In this document: positions 43,777-56,279 of the stretch, in pieces
Position numbering within the stretch: the first letter of the stretch is position 1
Layout of the letters: each line of letters starts with the position of its first letter
DNA from: Hemerocallis citrina
Lineage: Eukaryota; Streptophyta; Magnoliopsida; Asparagales; Asphodelaceae
Assembly (NCBI GenBank): GCA_017893485.1
Contig: CM030365.1
Coordinates: 27,116,289-27,180,288, forward strand
Direction: 5' to 3'
DNA length: 64,000 nucleotides
Made by a program: the position numbers and the translations under genes
The notes under the pieces: generated by a model
Seen by the model: only the letters and a program-made list of their open reading frames with translations
What the model was told of the DNA's origin: nothing
Databases searched by the model: none

Positions 43777-46700
43777 TTTAACCCCTGTTTTTCATTTTTT
43801 GTATTTTGGGCGTATTTTTTTCTTCTTCTTGAGTATACTCTTCTTGTATTTTTGGACCGTATATTGGAGTTGTTTTCAATATATATTCTTTTATTTCATT
43901 TTTGATCTCTTTGAGCCTGATTGTTTGTCTTTTGCTTCGTTCTTTATCAATTTTGATTTTCTTTAATTTTTATTCGATTCTTGCTTTGTTTCTTTTTGGC
44001 TCGTGTGGTGGGTGCTCGTGGTTCTTTTTTTTGCCCAATCCTATTGATAATCCTATTGCCTTTTGATCCCTAATCAACTACCAAATCATAATGTCTTATA
44101 AACCCTATTGCAACTCCTATTTCAAACCCCATGCAACTCCTATTTTACTAATCATGTTCATACTCCTAATTAAACCCAATACCCAAAACCCAAAACCCTA
44201 TATCTATAACCCTAAAATCCAAAACCCTGTATAAACTAAACCCTCACCACTCCGGTACAAAAACCCTAACCCGATCCCCTTCTTCCCTGTTGTGCCGTCA
44301 ACCTCGATCAACACCCCAAACCCATCCCGACTGCACCTCCCCTCTTCCGACCCCCCCTAGGCGCTACACCCTACTCCCGTCGCCAACCCAACCCGAACAC
44401 CCTAGTCGCCATTAACCCATCACCCCGAGCATCCCCATCGTCCATCTCTCCCCCTCCTTCCTGTCCTCCGACGTTGCCAGTAGGAGCAGCAGCAGCGTCA
44501 GCACTTGGCCATGCCATCGCTGCCGTGCCCACTCCCAATCTCCCTCTCTTTGGTTATTGAATTGCTCGTGCATGGGGTTTGCAAGTGTGATTGCTTGGTT
44601 CGTGGTTTTTGTTCGTTGGTTTTGTTTGTTACCGGGATCCGTTCCCATTATTCTTGGTGTTTGTTTTGTCTTTGGTTAAGACAAGTAACTTGTACTTAAT
44701 TTCTTTGTATGATACAAGTCATAAATTTCGCTTGTAGTGTAGTTGAGTTCTAGAGACAACTCGTGTGTGATGTATGTTTGACGGGTATTTTCTCTATAGT
44801 GCTATTTGACCAAAGTTGCCTCACGACACAAATTTGACATGAAACAACTTAGGTTTTGACCGTTCTTGATGTGATTATATTTGTTAGATAATTATGAGAA
44901 TTTGTGTGTTTGTTTGGATCCATATGATATACTTGTTGTGGACATGCCATATACCCTATTTCATGTTATTTGGAGACTTAGTAGGCTCTGTAACATGTTT
45001 GTTTGTGTTTGGAACAAGTTTCATATGTTGTGTGTTGATTTGTTATTAAAAGGAAAATTTGTATTTTGTTAGTGATCAGTTTTGATTGATATTTTAGACC
45101 ATATTAAGGTTAGTGTCTTAACTTCAGTGTTAAACATGATTTTTAGAGAAATCTGTCTTCTTTCCAAATTTTCTGATAGAGATCGATTTTGTTTTCGTAT
45201 GTGTGAGTTATGATTGTTTTGCTACAGATGTGTATTATATTTCCAGATTTCAATTCTTGATGATTTTGATGACTAAACTATTTTGAAACTAGTGCTAAGC
45301 ATATTATTTTAATCTGAAATTTTGCATAGTATTTCTATATCTACTTAGGGATTACCCTAAATTTTGGTAGATTTATTGGATTAGAATTATATGCCGTTTC
45401 ATGCTTGTTTATAAAAACTATACTTGCTGGATTTTGTTCGCTGTTATGAAAAGATTTGTATTTTCACCCTAATTCCTTTTCCTGTATGAAAAATATTTAT
45501 GAAATATGAAAGTTATCTTATTTTGTCTATTTTCATCTCCCTTTGATGGATCTGGATTTCGTTTCACGGTTTACGAGATATTACAGTTTTCGTACAGTAG
45601 TGTTGGGAATTCCAGATTTGCCAAACTATCGTTTCATGATATTTTCTGATTTTTGTTGACTAAACTAATCTTACTGTAAAATTATGAAACTTTATATTCT
45701 GATACTAGACATATAGGAAAATACCCCAGATTTTTGCTAGAATTTATTATGATGTTTTGATGCTGTTTTCCTGAGTTTGAATTCGGTTTACTGATTTCTG
45801 GCTTAACGTATTTTCTCGATTCAAATCAGTTTTGAGTTATATTTTTCTCAAACACTATATGACTTATATGTATCTGCTGGATTCGGTTGGAAATTTATTT
45901 TTCAGATTCTCTGACAGATCCAGGTTTCGATATTTCTGGAAACAGGAATTATTGTTTTAGTACTGTACTGTCGTGCTGTCCTGAATTAGGAAGTACTCTA
46001 TTTTGTACTGTTATGTGACTACCTTACCATCTGTACATGTATATTTGTTATTCTGAACTTGTATCATGCACATGTACATCAGTCTGATAATAATTGTAAA
46101 ATAATCAAGCCCGGGTTTATGGAAAAGATCTAGTAGTAGGAAAGCATAGAAATGTGTACTTAAAAGGGGGCCTGTGTTTACCATATGATTATCCGTTATC
46201 TGTTATTCTGTACCCTGTCTACATTTCTTCCTATAGGAAGGTGTAGGGAAGAAGAGAACCACTAGGTTCTATCTTTCTGTCTGGATCTGTTATCTGATAT
46301 CTGTCTGTCTGAACCCTGAGTACATGGCCCTATATGATCCCCTACGAAATCTACAAACGAAACTGTTTTGAATGTAGCAACAATGTGATAAAAGGATGGC
46401 ACATGAAGTGCTACCTAGTTAGCATTTAATACAAGACATATAAGAATCTGTATCTATATCTGTATCTGGTATCTGAATCTGTTATCCTAATCTACTATCT
46501 GGTCATCTGATTATCTGATTATCTGTTTTCTGTCTGACACTATCACTTGACACCATTATTTGACACTATATGTATATCTGTCTGCATGCTATTTGACTTT
46601 TGCCACTTGACACATGTTAGTATACCATGCTAGTTGATTCTACTATACCATGCTATATCTGTTTCTACAATTATTTAGATTTGTTAGTTTTTCTTGTACT

Positions 46701-47173
46701 TGTATCCTGCATTATAAGCGGCTCGTAACTTGCATTGAAGGGTACTTGTTTTCTTTTTCCTTCTCTGGAAATTTATTGATTGCAGATCAGGATGGTCGTA
46801 TGCCTAATATATTAGAGAAATAAAATATTAGTGCTGGACTTCTTTTGCTATTATTATTATCTGTTGCTTTTGAACAATGTATTTGAGTATATAGATTTTA
46901 TTTGTATTTGGCCAATGTGACCCAGGATACTAACTTGTTCGTATTTGTTTATTTGAGACTATTATATTATTGGATTTCAATTAATTTCTATTGGCACGTT
47001 GTTTGGTTTTGAGATATATATGTCTGTGTGAGGATGATTATTTTGGCTTCCGACTCTGATTATTCTGAGATTTATTGTAAAGATTTTGAACAATTTATGG
47101 ATGATGCGAATCATTTACTGGGTTGAGTCGCGTATCCGTACTCCGTATTCTTTTTGGGAAGCGGGGCGTGAAA
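43777..47173 (+). repeat. Element D 5' LTR
   Basis: 3397 bp, TTTAACCCCTG... (TGTAACCCCTG expected) to ...GGGAAGCGGGGCGTGAAA (GCATGACA in the solo LTR), so both tips have point changes. A TATAAA lies at 44230-44235, with its counterpart in the 3' LTR at 52593-52598. The ctgtatctg-type repeat is at about 46445-46540. The frames at 44505-44699 and 44881-45072 are LTR noise. Confidence 0.9.
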
Positions 47174-47183
47174 AGGCTTTTGG

Positions 47184-47198
47184 TGGTATCAGAGCCCT
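47184..47198 (+). promoter_or_regulatory. Primer binding site of element D
   Basis: TGGTATCAGAGCCCT, ten bases after the LTR end, tRNA-iMet type. The spacer aggctttTGG is longer than in B and C. Confidence 0.85.
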
Positions 47199-47357
47199 GG
47201 TTTGGCTAATGTATTAGTTGCCTAATATATTAGACAAGCTTGGCTCATACTGGGATTTGCACAACATTTTATCAACCACACACAAATATATATATGCAAA
47301 ATGAAAATTTTTACCACTCGGATCCGAATGCTGACTGTTTTGATTTTTTTGTAGACT

Positions 47358-48550
47358 ATGGCTCGTAGGGGTTCTTCTCAGTCTCAGCCTGATTGGATTG
47401 AGGCTATCACTACTGTGCTCGAGCGGCTGGTTAATCAGTAGCAGAACCACAGTGATCTAGTGATGGCTGCTCTGGAAGTTTCTCGGGGTCAGATTCCCAC
47501 TGTGCCTGTGTAGACTGCTCTTCCGCCTCGTCCAAGTATAGTCATGGATTTGATGAGGCTGCATCCCGATCATTTTTTTGGCACTAAGACACCTTTGAAG
47601 GGTGAACAGTGGTTGATCCGGACTTAGTGCTTGCTGTCAGCGACTCGTGTTGCCGAGGCTGATACGGTGGATGTGGTTTCCATCCAGTTTGTGGATCTGG
47701 CTCATATCTGATGGCCTAGTACGAACAACTTGAGAGGCCTATTGCTTGGGCTACCTTCACTTGGGGATTCTTAGAGAAATTCTTCCCCATTAGTACTTGA
47801 GTTGAGATGGAGCAGCAGTTCCTGGCCCTTAAACAGGTTAAGTCGTTATTCTATTTTGGAATTTGTTACATAATTGTTCAAACAATGTTGTAACATGAGA
47901 CTTTCTTTTAACAGGGTTCCAAGTTTGTAGATGTGTAGGACGATGAGTTTAATAGACTTAGCCGCTTCGCGGTCAATATCTATTTGTCTTTCTCTACCGA
48001 TGAGGATAGGGCTCATAGATTCATGAATGGGCTTGAGCGGGATATCAAGAAGCATCTTGTCTTTCTCCGTTTGCATACTTATGTGAAGCTCTTGAGGCAG
48101 CTCGAGCTTAGGAGCAGGCTCGTGGTGGTCCGACTTTTTCTCAGCGGACTGTTCCCGCTACTTCTACTAGGCCTTCTGTTGGTCCTATTCGGAGGCCTAT
48201 GCTTGCCCATCCTGTCAGGGCAGCTCTGTATCCTTCTGCTGGTTTTCCACGAGGTGGTTTTTGTGACTTTTGCCAGATCTCTAGGCATGAGCATAAGAAC
48301 TGTTTCCATGCTTCTCGTCGATGCTTTAGCTGTGGTGCTACTGATCATTTTGTGTGGGATTGCCCATAACAACTTGTGGCTCTTCCAGCCAGGGGTCCTC
48401 TCCAGCAGGCAGCTCCAGCTCGTGGTCCTGTTAGGCCGCTGCTTCCTCCTCAACGACAGATTGCCAGTCAAAGGGTCGTTGTTCCGAGGAGAGGTCAAGC
48501 TTTCAACTTGACTACTGTGGATGCTGAGACAGCTAATGGAGTTGTGACAG
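47358..48550 (+). pseudogene. gag: Element D gag
   Basis: ATG 47358 (MARRGSSQSQPDWIEAITTVLERLVNQ) follows an acceptor-like tttttttgtag. Several in-frame stops come after. MDLMRLHPDHFFGTKTPLKGEQWL is the capsid lead; FTWGFLEKFFP and FVDVDDEFNRL-type pieces follow. Zinc knuckles in the third frame, about 48240-48370: CDFCQISRHEHKNC and CFSCGATDHFVWDC. The tail RRGQAFNLTTVDAETANGVVTG runs into the intron. A 175-codon frame at 47984-48511 is the wrong frame for most of its length. Confidence 0.85.
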
Positions 48551-48710
48551 GTATATTTTGCTTTTGTTGTTTTGTTGCTTTACTTTTCTTTTTGTTCCTT
48601 TTCTTATTTTCTCTTGGTCTTGCTTTATTTCTTTCTGTTATCTTCTGCATTGTTGTTTCCCTCACTCTTGATTGTCTGCTTTTCTTTCTCCTTGTCTTCT
48701 CATTCCTTAG
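48551..48710 (+). other. Putative spliceosomal intron between gag and protease of element D
   Basis: 160 bases opening GTATATTTTG and ending CTCATTCCTTAG. Very T-rich throughout. Removing it joins GVVTG to VVLVCSFPTNILFDSG in phase 1, the same phase and place as in B. Confidence 0.75.
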
Positions 48711-49140
48711 GTGTCGTCCTTGTTTGCTCTTTTCCCACCAATATTCTTTTTGATTCTGGGGCACCCCATTCTTTTGTCTCCTCACGATTTGTGGCTCGCC
48801 ATCAGTTGGATTGGAGCAACATGTCTAAGCCTTGGAACATCCTGACAGGTGGTGGTGTTGTCATTTGTTCCCGTAAGTGCAGGCAATGTCCCGTTGTTAT
48901 TAGGAATGCAGATTTCAAAGCCAACCTGATTATAATTGGGAATTCAGGGTTCGACGTCATTCTAGGTATGGATTGGTTGGGTGAAGCCCATGCCATTATT
49001 GATTGTCGTGCCAAGAAAGTTATTTCAGAATTCCAGATTGAGCAAAATTTGAGTTCCATGTTGGGGAGTTTTCCCTTGGCTGAGGAAAGACTGCAGTGGT
49101 ACAGGTGGATTGTGTGTGGAATTGCACTCAGGCTATGAGG
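48711..49140 (+). pseudogene. PR: Element D aspartic protease
   Basis: NILFDSGAPHSFVSSRFVARHQ keeps the catalytic DSG. IIGNSGFDVILGMDWLGEAHAIIDCRAKK follows. The frame stays open to 49138 but leaves the protease-RT register near 49085 (GSFPLAEERLQWY...), where a frameshift comes before the RT. Confidence 0.9.
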
Positions 49141-49995
49141 CTGCGCCTCTAGTAGTTCGGGATTTTTTGGATATTTTTTCAGATGAGTTGCCTGTCTTAC
49201 CCCCCTGATAGGGATGTAGAGTTCGGTATTGATGTTCTGCCTAGTACTGCATCGATATCAAAGTGTCCCTACAGGATGGCACCGGTTGAGCTAGCAGAGC
49301 TTAAGGTGCAGATTCATGAGTTGCTTGATTTGAGTTTCATCAAACCAAGTGTTTCACCTTGGGGTTGCTCCGTCCTTTTTGTCAAGAAGAAGGATGGTAG
49401 TCGTCGTCTATGCATTGATTATCGGGTACTGAACAGTGTTACTGTGAAGAACCAGTATCCTTTGCCCAGGATCGATGACTTGTTTGACCAGTTGTGTGGG
49501 GCTGCTGTTTTCTCGAAATCGGATCTTCGTTCGAGAAATCACCAAGTGAAGGTGAAGGTTGCGGATATACAGAAGACTGCATTCAGGACTAGATACGGGC
49601 ACTATGAGTATCTTGTGATGCCGTTCAGGGTCACTAATGCGCCAGCTATATTCATGAGTCTTATGAACCGGGTTTTCTCTCAGTTCTTGGATAGATTGGT
49701 GGTGGTCTTCATTGATGATATTTTGGAGCATTCTTGGAATCGTGAAGATCATGCTGAGCATCTTATGGTGGTTCTGTAGACTTTAAGAGAGAATCAGCTC
49801 TATGGAAAACTCAGCAAGTGCGAGTTTTGGCTCAACAGGATTTCTTTCTTGGGGCATATCATTTATGGCGATAGTGTTACTATAGATCCTTCTAAGATTG
49901 TTGTTGTGAAGGATTAGCCTATTCTTAAGTCTGTTTTCGAAGTGCAGAGTTTTCTTGGTCTCGCTAGCTATTATCAAAAATTCGTCTAAGATTTT
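49141..49995 (+). pseudogene. RT: Element D reverse transcriptase
   Basis: [93 protein letters not shown], and [13 protein letters not shown] with both catalytic Asp. A TAG at about 49778 and another at about 49916 interrupt the thumb (LYGKLSKCEFWLNRISFLGHI). The Gly-to-Arg change in MPFG (MPFR) is unusual. Stop density rises after 49970. Confidence 0.9.
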
Positions 49996-50635
49996 TTGAA
50001 GATTGCAAGGGCCATTAACTAAACTGAAAGGAAAGGATCAGAAGTTTTTTTGGTCTGATGAGTGCAATGAGGCTTTTGTTGAGTCGAAGAACAAATTGAC
50101 GTCAACGACTATGTTGACTATTCCAGATGGTTCAAGCGGATTTGTAATTCACTGCGATGCTTCAGGTAAGGGTCTTAGGACAGTTCTTATGAAGAAGGTC
50201 CGTGTCGTTGCGTATGCATCGAGGCAGTTGAGGACGTACGAAAAGAATTATCCTACTCATGACTTGGAGTTAGCGGTAGTGATCTATGCTTTAAAGCTGT
50301 GGAGACATTATTTACTTGGGAAACGAGTGGAGATCTTTACAGACCACAAAAGTCTCAAGTATGTTTTCACCCAGAAGGAATTAAACATGAGGCAAAGGCG
50401 ATGGTTGGAGCTTATGGCCGATTATGACATCAGCTTGCAATACCATCCTGGTAAAGTAAACTTGGTGCCAAATGCTTTGAGCAGGAGACCGACAATTATA
50501 TTTCTTACTCAGCAGAGTGATCTCACTGAGCAGATGCAGAGGTTGTATTTGGAGGTTTTGTTGCCGAGTTCTAGTCGGTATTGTCTTGCGCTCCAGCTTC
50601 AGTCTTCTCTTGTTGATCAGGTCAAAGAGGCTTAG
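49996..50635 (+). pseudogene. RH: Element D RNase H
   Basis: Open 50003-50635: [36 protein letters not shown] (DAS kept), [78 protein letters not shown]. The end VADALSR has become VPNALSR. The 257-codon minus frame here (50381-51154) is an antisense shadow. Confidence 0.9.
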
Positions 50636-52029
50636 GCTGGTGATGCGCAGTTGTAGGGTTTTCGAGCTGAGGTTGAGTCTGGGTCCAAAATGGACATGGT
50701 TATTCATGCTGATGGTTTGCTTCGTTTTGGTTCCCGGTTGTGTATCCCTAAGGGTGAAGTTCGTCAGAGGTTGCTTGAGGAAGCTCATCAGTCTTCGTAT
50801 TCTATCCATCCTGGCGGTACTAAGATGTATCGAGATTTGAAGATTTATTTCTGGTAGCATGGTATGAAAAGGGCTGTAGCTCGGTTTGTTGCTTAGTGTT
50901 TGATCTGTCATCAGGTTAAGACAGAGCATCAGAGAACTGCTAGACTTCTTTAACTGCTTCTTATTCCGAATTGGAAGTGAGAACCTATCACCATGGATTT
51001 TGTGACCGCTTTGCCGAGGAGTCCTAAGGGTCACAATGTTGTTTGGGTGATTGTCAACCGTTTGACGAAGAGTGCTCACTTCATTTCCTTTCGTGTCGGT
51101 CAGTCTACTGAGAGCCTTATGGAGCGGTACATGCAAGAGATTGTCAGGCTTCATAGGATTCTAGTTAGTATTATATCCGACAGGGATATGAGATTCAGAT
51201 AGCAGTTTTGGGAAAGTCTTCAGGCTAGTTTGGGGAGTAAGTTGAAGTACAGTACAACTTTTCATCCCAGACTGATGAACAGTCAGAGCGGACTATTCAG
51301 ATTCTTGAGGACATGTTGCGATCCTGTATGTTGCAGTTCGGTGGATCTTGGGAGGACCATTTGCATCTAGTAGAGTTCTCGTACAATAACAACGTTCAGG
51401 CCAGTCTTAAAGCTGCTCCGTTCGAGGCACTTTATGGCCGTACATGCAGATCACCAGTGTGTTGGGATGACATTGGTGAGAGAAAGTTGTTAGGTTCGGA
51501 GTTGATCACCAGGACAGTTGATGTTGTGACTCAGATCAGAAAGCATCTTCAAGCAGCTCAGGATAGGCAGAGGCGGTTGGCTGATGTCCATCGGTGGGCT
51601 TTGGAGTTTTTGGTTGGTGACCATGTTTTCCTTAAGGTATCGCCGTGGCGTGGTGTCATTTAGTTCGGTGGTGGGGGCAAGTTTAACCCTAGGTTTATTG
51701 GACCGTTTGAGAATTTGGAGCGAGTAGGCAAGGTGGCCTATCGTCTCGCTTTGCCTCCAGCTTTATCAGGAGTGCACGATGTTTTCCATGTCTTACAACT
51801 CTGGAGATATATCCACGATGAGAGTCACGCGATCGACTACTCTGAGTTGACCGTGCGGCCGGATTTGACTTGTGAGATTCCACCAGTTACTATTGTGGAT
51901 CGGCGGGAGAAAGTACTTAAGAACAAGGTCATCAAGCTGGTTTGTGTTGCTTGGAATCCTCACTCGCCTAGTGAGTCGACTTGGGAGTTAGAGGAGGAGA
52001 TTCAGCAGAAGTTTCCCCATTTGTTTTAG
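50636..52029 (+). pseudogene. INT: Element D integrase with chromodomain-like tail
   Basis: HHCC region at about 50800-50930 (SIHPGGTKMYRDL, CLICHQ) with three stops. Core: [30 protein letters not shown] (50993 on), VSIISDRDMRFR then a TAG, a frame change near 51270, then SERTIQILEDMLRSCMLQFGGSWEDHLHLVEFSYNN and APFEALYGRTCRSPVCW. C-terminal: LVGDHVFLKVSPWRGVI* and FIGPFENLERVGKVAYRLALP. The tail PPVTIVDRREKVLKNKVIKLV...SESTWELEEEIQQKFPHLF* has the chromodomain-like ending. Stop at 52027-52029. Confidence 0.9.
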
Positions 52030-52137
52030 TGGTTGTTTTATTTTGTTTTGTTTTGTTTTGTTTTTCTTTCGGGGATACCCTATGTATATTCTTTTTGAAT
52101 TTCGAGGACGAAATTCTTTTTGTTAGGTGGGTAGCAT
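52030..52137 (+). other. Element D 3' internal end
   Basis: 108 bases with a TTTTG-repeat and the polypurine-like tract GTTAGGTGGGTAGCAT before the LTR start TGTAACCC at 52138. Confidence 0.65.
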
Positions 52138-52698
52138 TGTAACCCTTGTTTTTCGTTTTTTTGTATTTTGGGCGTATTTTTTTTTCTACTTTTTGAGTAT
52201 TCATACTCTTCCTGTATTTTTGGACCGTATATTGGAGTTGTTTTCAATATATATTCTTTTATTTCATTTTTGATCTCTTTGAGCCTGATTGTTTGTCTTT
52301 TGCTTCGTTCTTTATCAATTGTGATTTTCTTTTTATTGGATTCTTGCTTTGTTTCTTTTTGGCTCGTGTGGTGGGTGCTCATGGTTCTTTGTTTTGCCCA
52401 ATCCTATTGATAATCCTATTTCCTTTTGATCCCTAATCAACTACCAAATCATAATGGCTTATAAAACCTGTTGCAAATCCTATTTCAAACCCCATGCAAC
52501 TCCTATTTTACTAATCCAGTTCATACTCATAATTAAACCCAATACCCAATACCTACAACCTTATATCTTTAACCCTAAAATCCAAATTCCTATATAAACT
52601 AAACCCTCGCCTCTCCCCTGAAAAAACCCTAACCCCCGATCCCCTGCTTCCCCTATTGCGCCGTCAACCCCGATCAACACCCCAAACCCATCCCGACT
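52138..52698 (+). repeat. Element D 3' LTR, truncated
   Basis: Matches the first 560 bp of the D 5' LTR closely (gtattttgggcgtattttt, accgtatattggagttg, tatataaactaaaccctc). Identity ends at cccaaacccatcccgact (52681-52698). Some 2.8 kb of LTR is missing. Confidence 0.9.
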
Positions 52699-55600
52699 CC
52701 AATCTCAACAACCACAAAATAAAGATTTGATGTAAAGAAGAAGGTGATGTCAAACAAGTCTCGGTGTATGCCATGGCCTAAACTAATGCACAAAACAATG
52801 AATGCACACGATGCACTTACTCTAATGCAATTCATTTGTGAACGTATGCATCCCATGCTACATACTACCCCAAAATTAACTTCGATGAAAACATATGCAT
52901 CCCATACTACATACTTTCCAAAGAGTTCATATCTCATGATTGTAGGGCTCGATCCCTCGTCATGCATCCTAACCTTGTGCTCTATTCTGTTTTTGTTTCT
53001 AGTTATGGTGAGGCTGCAGGTCCCCTGGTGTGACCGCCAGATCACTGCTGTCTATAGTGGTGTCCAGCTTATTAGTTTTATCCACTATGCCCGGGACTTC
53101 CAGTCGTCGCTGCTGCTGTACCGACTATTCTCAAAAATATATTATTGTATTACGACTCCTCGGAACCTCACTAAAAGCTGATGTATGGGCACAAAGGCTC
53201 ACCGCGAGTAATTAGAGCAATTCCTAATAGAGCTTAGCTCACTGGGATATCGTCTAATTCCCCTGCCCACATTGATCAACAAAGGACCCGACGGATAAGG
53301 TTTCCCCAACTCCGCATCAACTCTCCTTACACTAGAACAGAACTTGCAGTCGGGACGACGTCAACACTCCAAACCTCCTCAAAAGTGGTTACGGATCATA
53401 AAGACATTTCTGTCGAGACAGCGGAGGCCCCAATGGAGGGCCATAAACCTCCTTGTTCTGGTGCCTGCTCCGGGTCCCTATCCGCATTAAACGAACCTAA
53501 GATTCGGTCGGGGGTGGTGGCGCCATGCGTCCCCCTGACAGGATGAACACCCTCGCTAGTGCTTGTCCTTACATTCAACCAAGACTCGATCTAGTCCTAC
53601 CAAACTATCAAACTACCCCACTCCAAGACTAAGGAATAAGGTTAAGAATTCACTGTTGGTTTTATGAACTGATTACCCAAACTATCCCTCTAGCGACACT
53701 CTGATTTTTCTTCCATTTCCTCATATCATCCATCCTCGAGTTAGGCGATACATCCTCTATTTCCAAATCCTTAACTCAAATAAACAACTCGATTGCCATG
53801 ATCGACTAATTCAATCCGATTTATAGACTCTCCTCAATTTGTTACCTTTATCAATAAGGGACCTCAATCATTTCACACTAGGACTTACCTAGCCCTCTAG
53901 TTCATCCCATACTTGGCACGAACCCATGGCGAATCGCCCCCACCGATTGCCGCAACTACATCGATGCTTGGAGTTTGATTACGACTTCGGCCCGACCCAC
54001 CAAAATAGCTTTCTGCTTAAACTTACCACTCCACAATCCTTAAGAGGTGTAGCTCCAAACACAACCCACGAAATCCATCCATGTACAACAAATCTATCGG
54101 TGCACGAGTCATTCCCTCCAGTGCGTTCGATGTGACCTCTACCCATCTAGAGTTGTTAATCAAGACATTATCTTAGTGTTCCGACTTAATCAATGTATCC
54201 CAACAAGGTACACTCCACTTGGAGTAAGTCCCAACACACAAATACCCACAACGGGGTTCTAAGGGTCCTAAGAACGACAATTCAAGTTACCAAACAGCAA
54301 GCACACACTTGGCGTTAATCCCCTAGCGGAGTCACTCCCGGTCCCGTTCCTTTGAGGAAACGTGGTCGGGTGCTCTTCGTGCTTCTACTCAAGGTAGACA
54401 GCAAGTACAAACACACAATGGGCATGAATATCTTCCCAAAGTGGTCTACAACCATACCCCAACATCCTATACAATTCCACCTTGACACAAAGAACAACGT
54501 TGGTCCATTCGGGGTCTACAAGCAACTTTGAGCTACCCCCTTGCAAGAAACTTAGATCACCTAAGTCCTAACTCATCCTTACATTTATAAAAGGTTTCTT
54601 GACCTTAAACAACAACTCTAAGCTTGTAAGATACAAGTTCAAACTTGTTTCTATGAACTTGGTGCAAACCAGTGAGCTCCATAATTCACAGTGTTTCTGT
54701 CCTTACGTACAAAAATCATATAAAATCGAATACTTTTCCAAATCAGAATTAGTTTACCATTACAGTAAGGTCTAAGTGTCCAATACATGTTCCTAGTTAT
54801 AAGGATCTTCAGATAAGGTCATCTAGACACTCTTTTGGGTCCATCTTTAACAAGTGTACAGTATCTCAGAACAGAAACATCATGTCGACACATTCATGGG
54901 GAAAAATCTAATTAAAATATCATTTTGTGTCAGATCATAATGAAATTTTAGAATCTAGTTTCTGACACATGATGTTACAACATACTAAAAAATCAAGGGA
55001 TTCCATCATGTAAATCTCCAAATATGCCTCTTTGATTATCATCCAAAAACAGAGCTAAATCAACAGTAGTTCTGCACACTAAAATATCTAGTTCATTTTT
55101 CATGATTTAATTGTCATAGCTACCATGGTCCAAATCTCATGAAATTTGAAATGTGGGTCTTAGATATATTTGAAAAAAACATACTAAAATTTCAGATCAA
55201 TCCCTTATTCATGCAGTGAGTTCCAAGTCAATCTTTCCATAATAATAACTATAAAAACTGCTTATTTCTATTCTGACCAGCATTCATGTTTGTATTTTAT
55301 TTAAATAGCAAGAAAAAACCTTAAAATCCACAAAAATTACTGAAGGTGTACGAAACCTATAGGATCACCTCTAAAAATTTCAGATCCGAATACGAAGTAT
55401 AGTTCATGCAATGAGCTACGGACTAACACCCAAAATTCATTCCCTTAACAGCATTTTTCTGGTTTAGACTACTTAACACAAAAAGTGGTCTAAGTTCATT
55501 CCTATAGTATGCATGTCACTTTTTCAGTCATCAAACAACATTAAAAACATCCAAGAACATCATATGAAAAGAATGGAAACACCCACCTTGTTGGTAGTTG

Positions 55601-56213
55601 GTTCTTACTTGAGAAAGACCTCCTTCGTGATTCTTCTTGATCCTAGCTTCCTCTCCTTTGCTTGAGCTCCAAGTTCTTCTTCTTCTTGGCTTTCCTTCTT
55701 CTTCTCTCCTCAAATCAGTACCTAAGAGTGTTGGAATTGGGTTTGGAGTTATAGGAAAGAAGTAGAAGTTTGTAGGAAAATGGTAGAAGAGAATGGAGTG
55801 GAGGGTGTTTATAAAAGTAGAAGAGTCCAAGAGAGAGAGTGGGGTAGCCGAATTTGAAAGGGAGCATGGGGAAGAGGTGGAGATGGGATGAACATCTTTC
55901 GAAGCAATGATGGTGTTTCTTGATCAAATCCTAACCCTAACACCTGTTCTCTCTTTTTCCCTCCATAGTGTGGCCGGCCAAACATGGCTTGATCCACTTT
56001 GGGTTAGGTCCAAGAGTTGTGGTTTGGTTCGGTTTCATTCGGGCTAAAAAATCTGACTCAACATGCACACATGCTCATATACGTACATCTGTATGCACAA
56101 AGTAGGCTATTAATGAGAAAACAATTGTTTTAATCAAAAATAATACAATTGGAATGACCAGTAGCGCTCGTCTGTTCAAAAGACGCATTCATCAAAAAAT
56201 CAAGGTTGTTACA
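52699..56213 (-). repeat. Element F 3' LTR, distal end missing
   Basis: 3.5 kb; minus strand starts TGTAACAACCTTGATTTTTTG. A TATAAA is at about 55808-55813 (minus). The conserved box ATGTAGYATGGGATGCATA is duplicated, at about 52843-52862 and 52888-52908. In other LTRs the box lies some 450 bp or more from the LTR end, here about 150, so roughly 300 bp of the end seems lost. I see no gene in the open frames (55531-55997). Confidence 0.85.
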
Positions 56214-56230
56214 TCACTCCCTCCATAGAA
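56214..56230 (-). promoter_or_regulatory. Polypurine tract of element F
   Basis: Minus strand CTATGGAGGGAGTGA-type run abuts the LTR start. Confidence 0.7.
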
Positions 56231-56279
56231 TAGTTCTGTCCTCAGAACTACGCTTAGTGGGAGAAAACAGAAAAGAAAA

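Larger units (their letters stand above)
43777..52698 (+). mobile_element. Element D: Ty3/gypsy chromovirus, 3' end truncated
   Basis: 5' LTR 43777-47173, primer site 47184, gag, intron, protease, RT, RNase H, integrase and chromodomain-like tail to 52029, polypurine tract, and the first 561 bp of the 3' LTR (52138-52698). The LTR family is that of the solo LTR at 3273-6765. Many stops in gag and pol. The 3' LTR stops abruptly and is followed by element F without target duplication. Confidence 0.9.

Noticed and set aside
47984..48511. 175-codon hydrophobic frame that looks like a membrane protein
   Set aside because: Overlaps D gag; the zinc knuckles are in another frame, and the leucine-rich reading is a frame artefact.
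50381..51154. 257-codon minus-strand frame
   Set aside because: Antisense shadow of D RNase H and integrase; the sense strand carries all known motifs.
55531..55997. Minus-strand frames of 60-100 codons in F LTR
   Set aside because: LTR promoter-proximal leader DNA; no start context or homology that I recognise.
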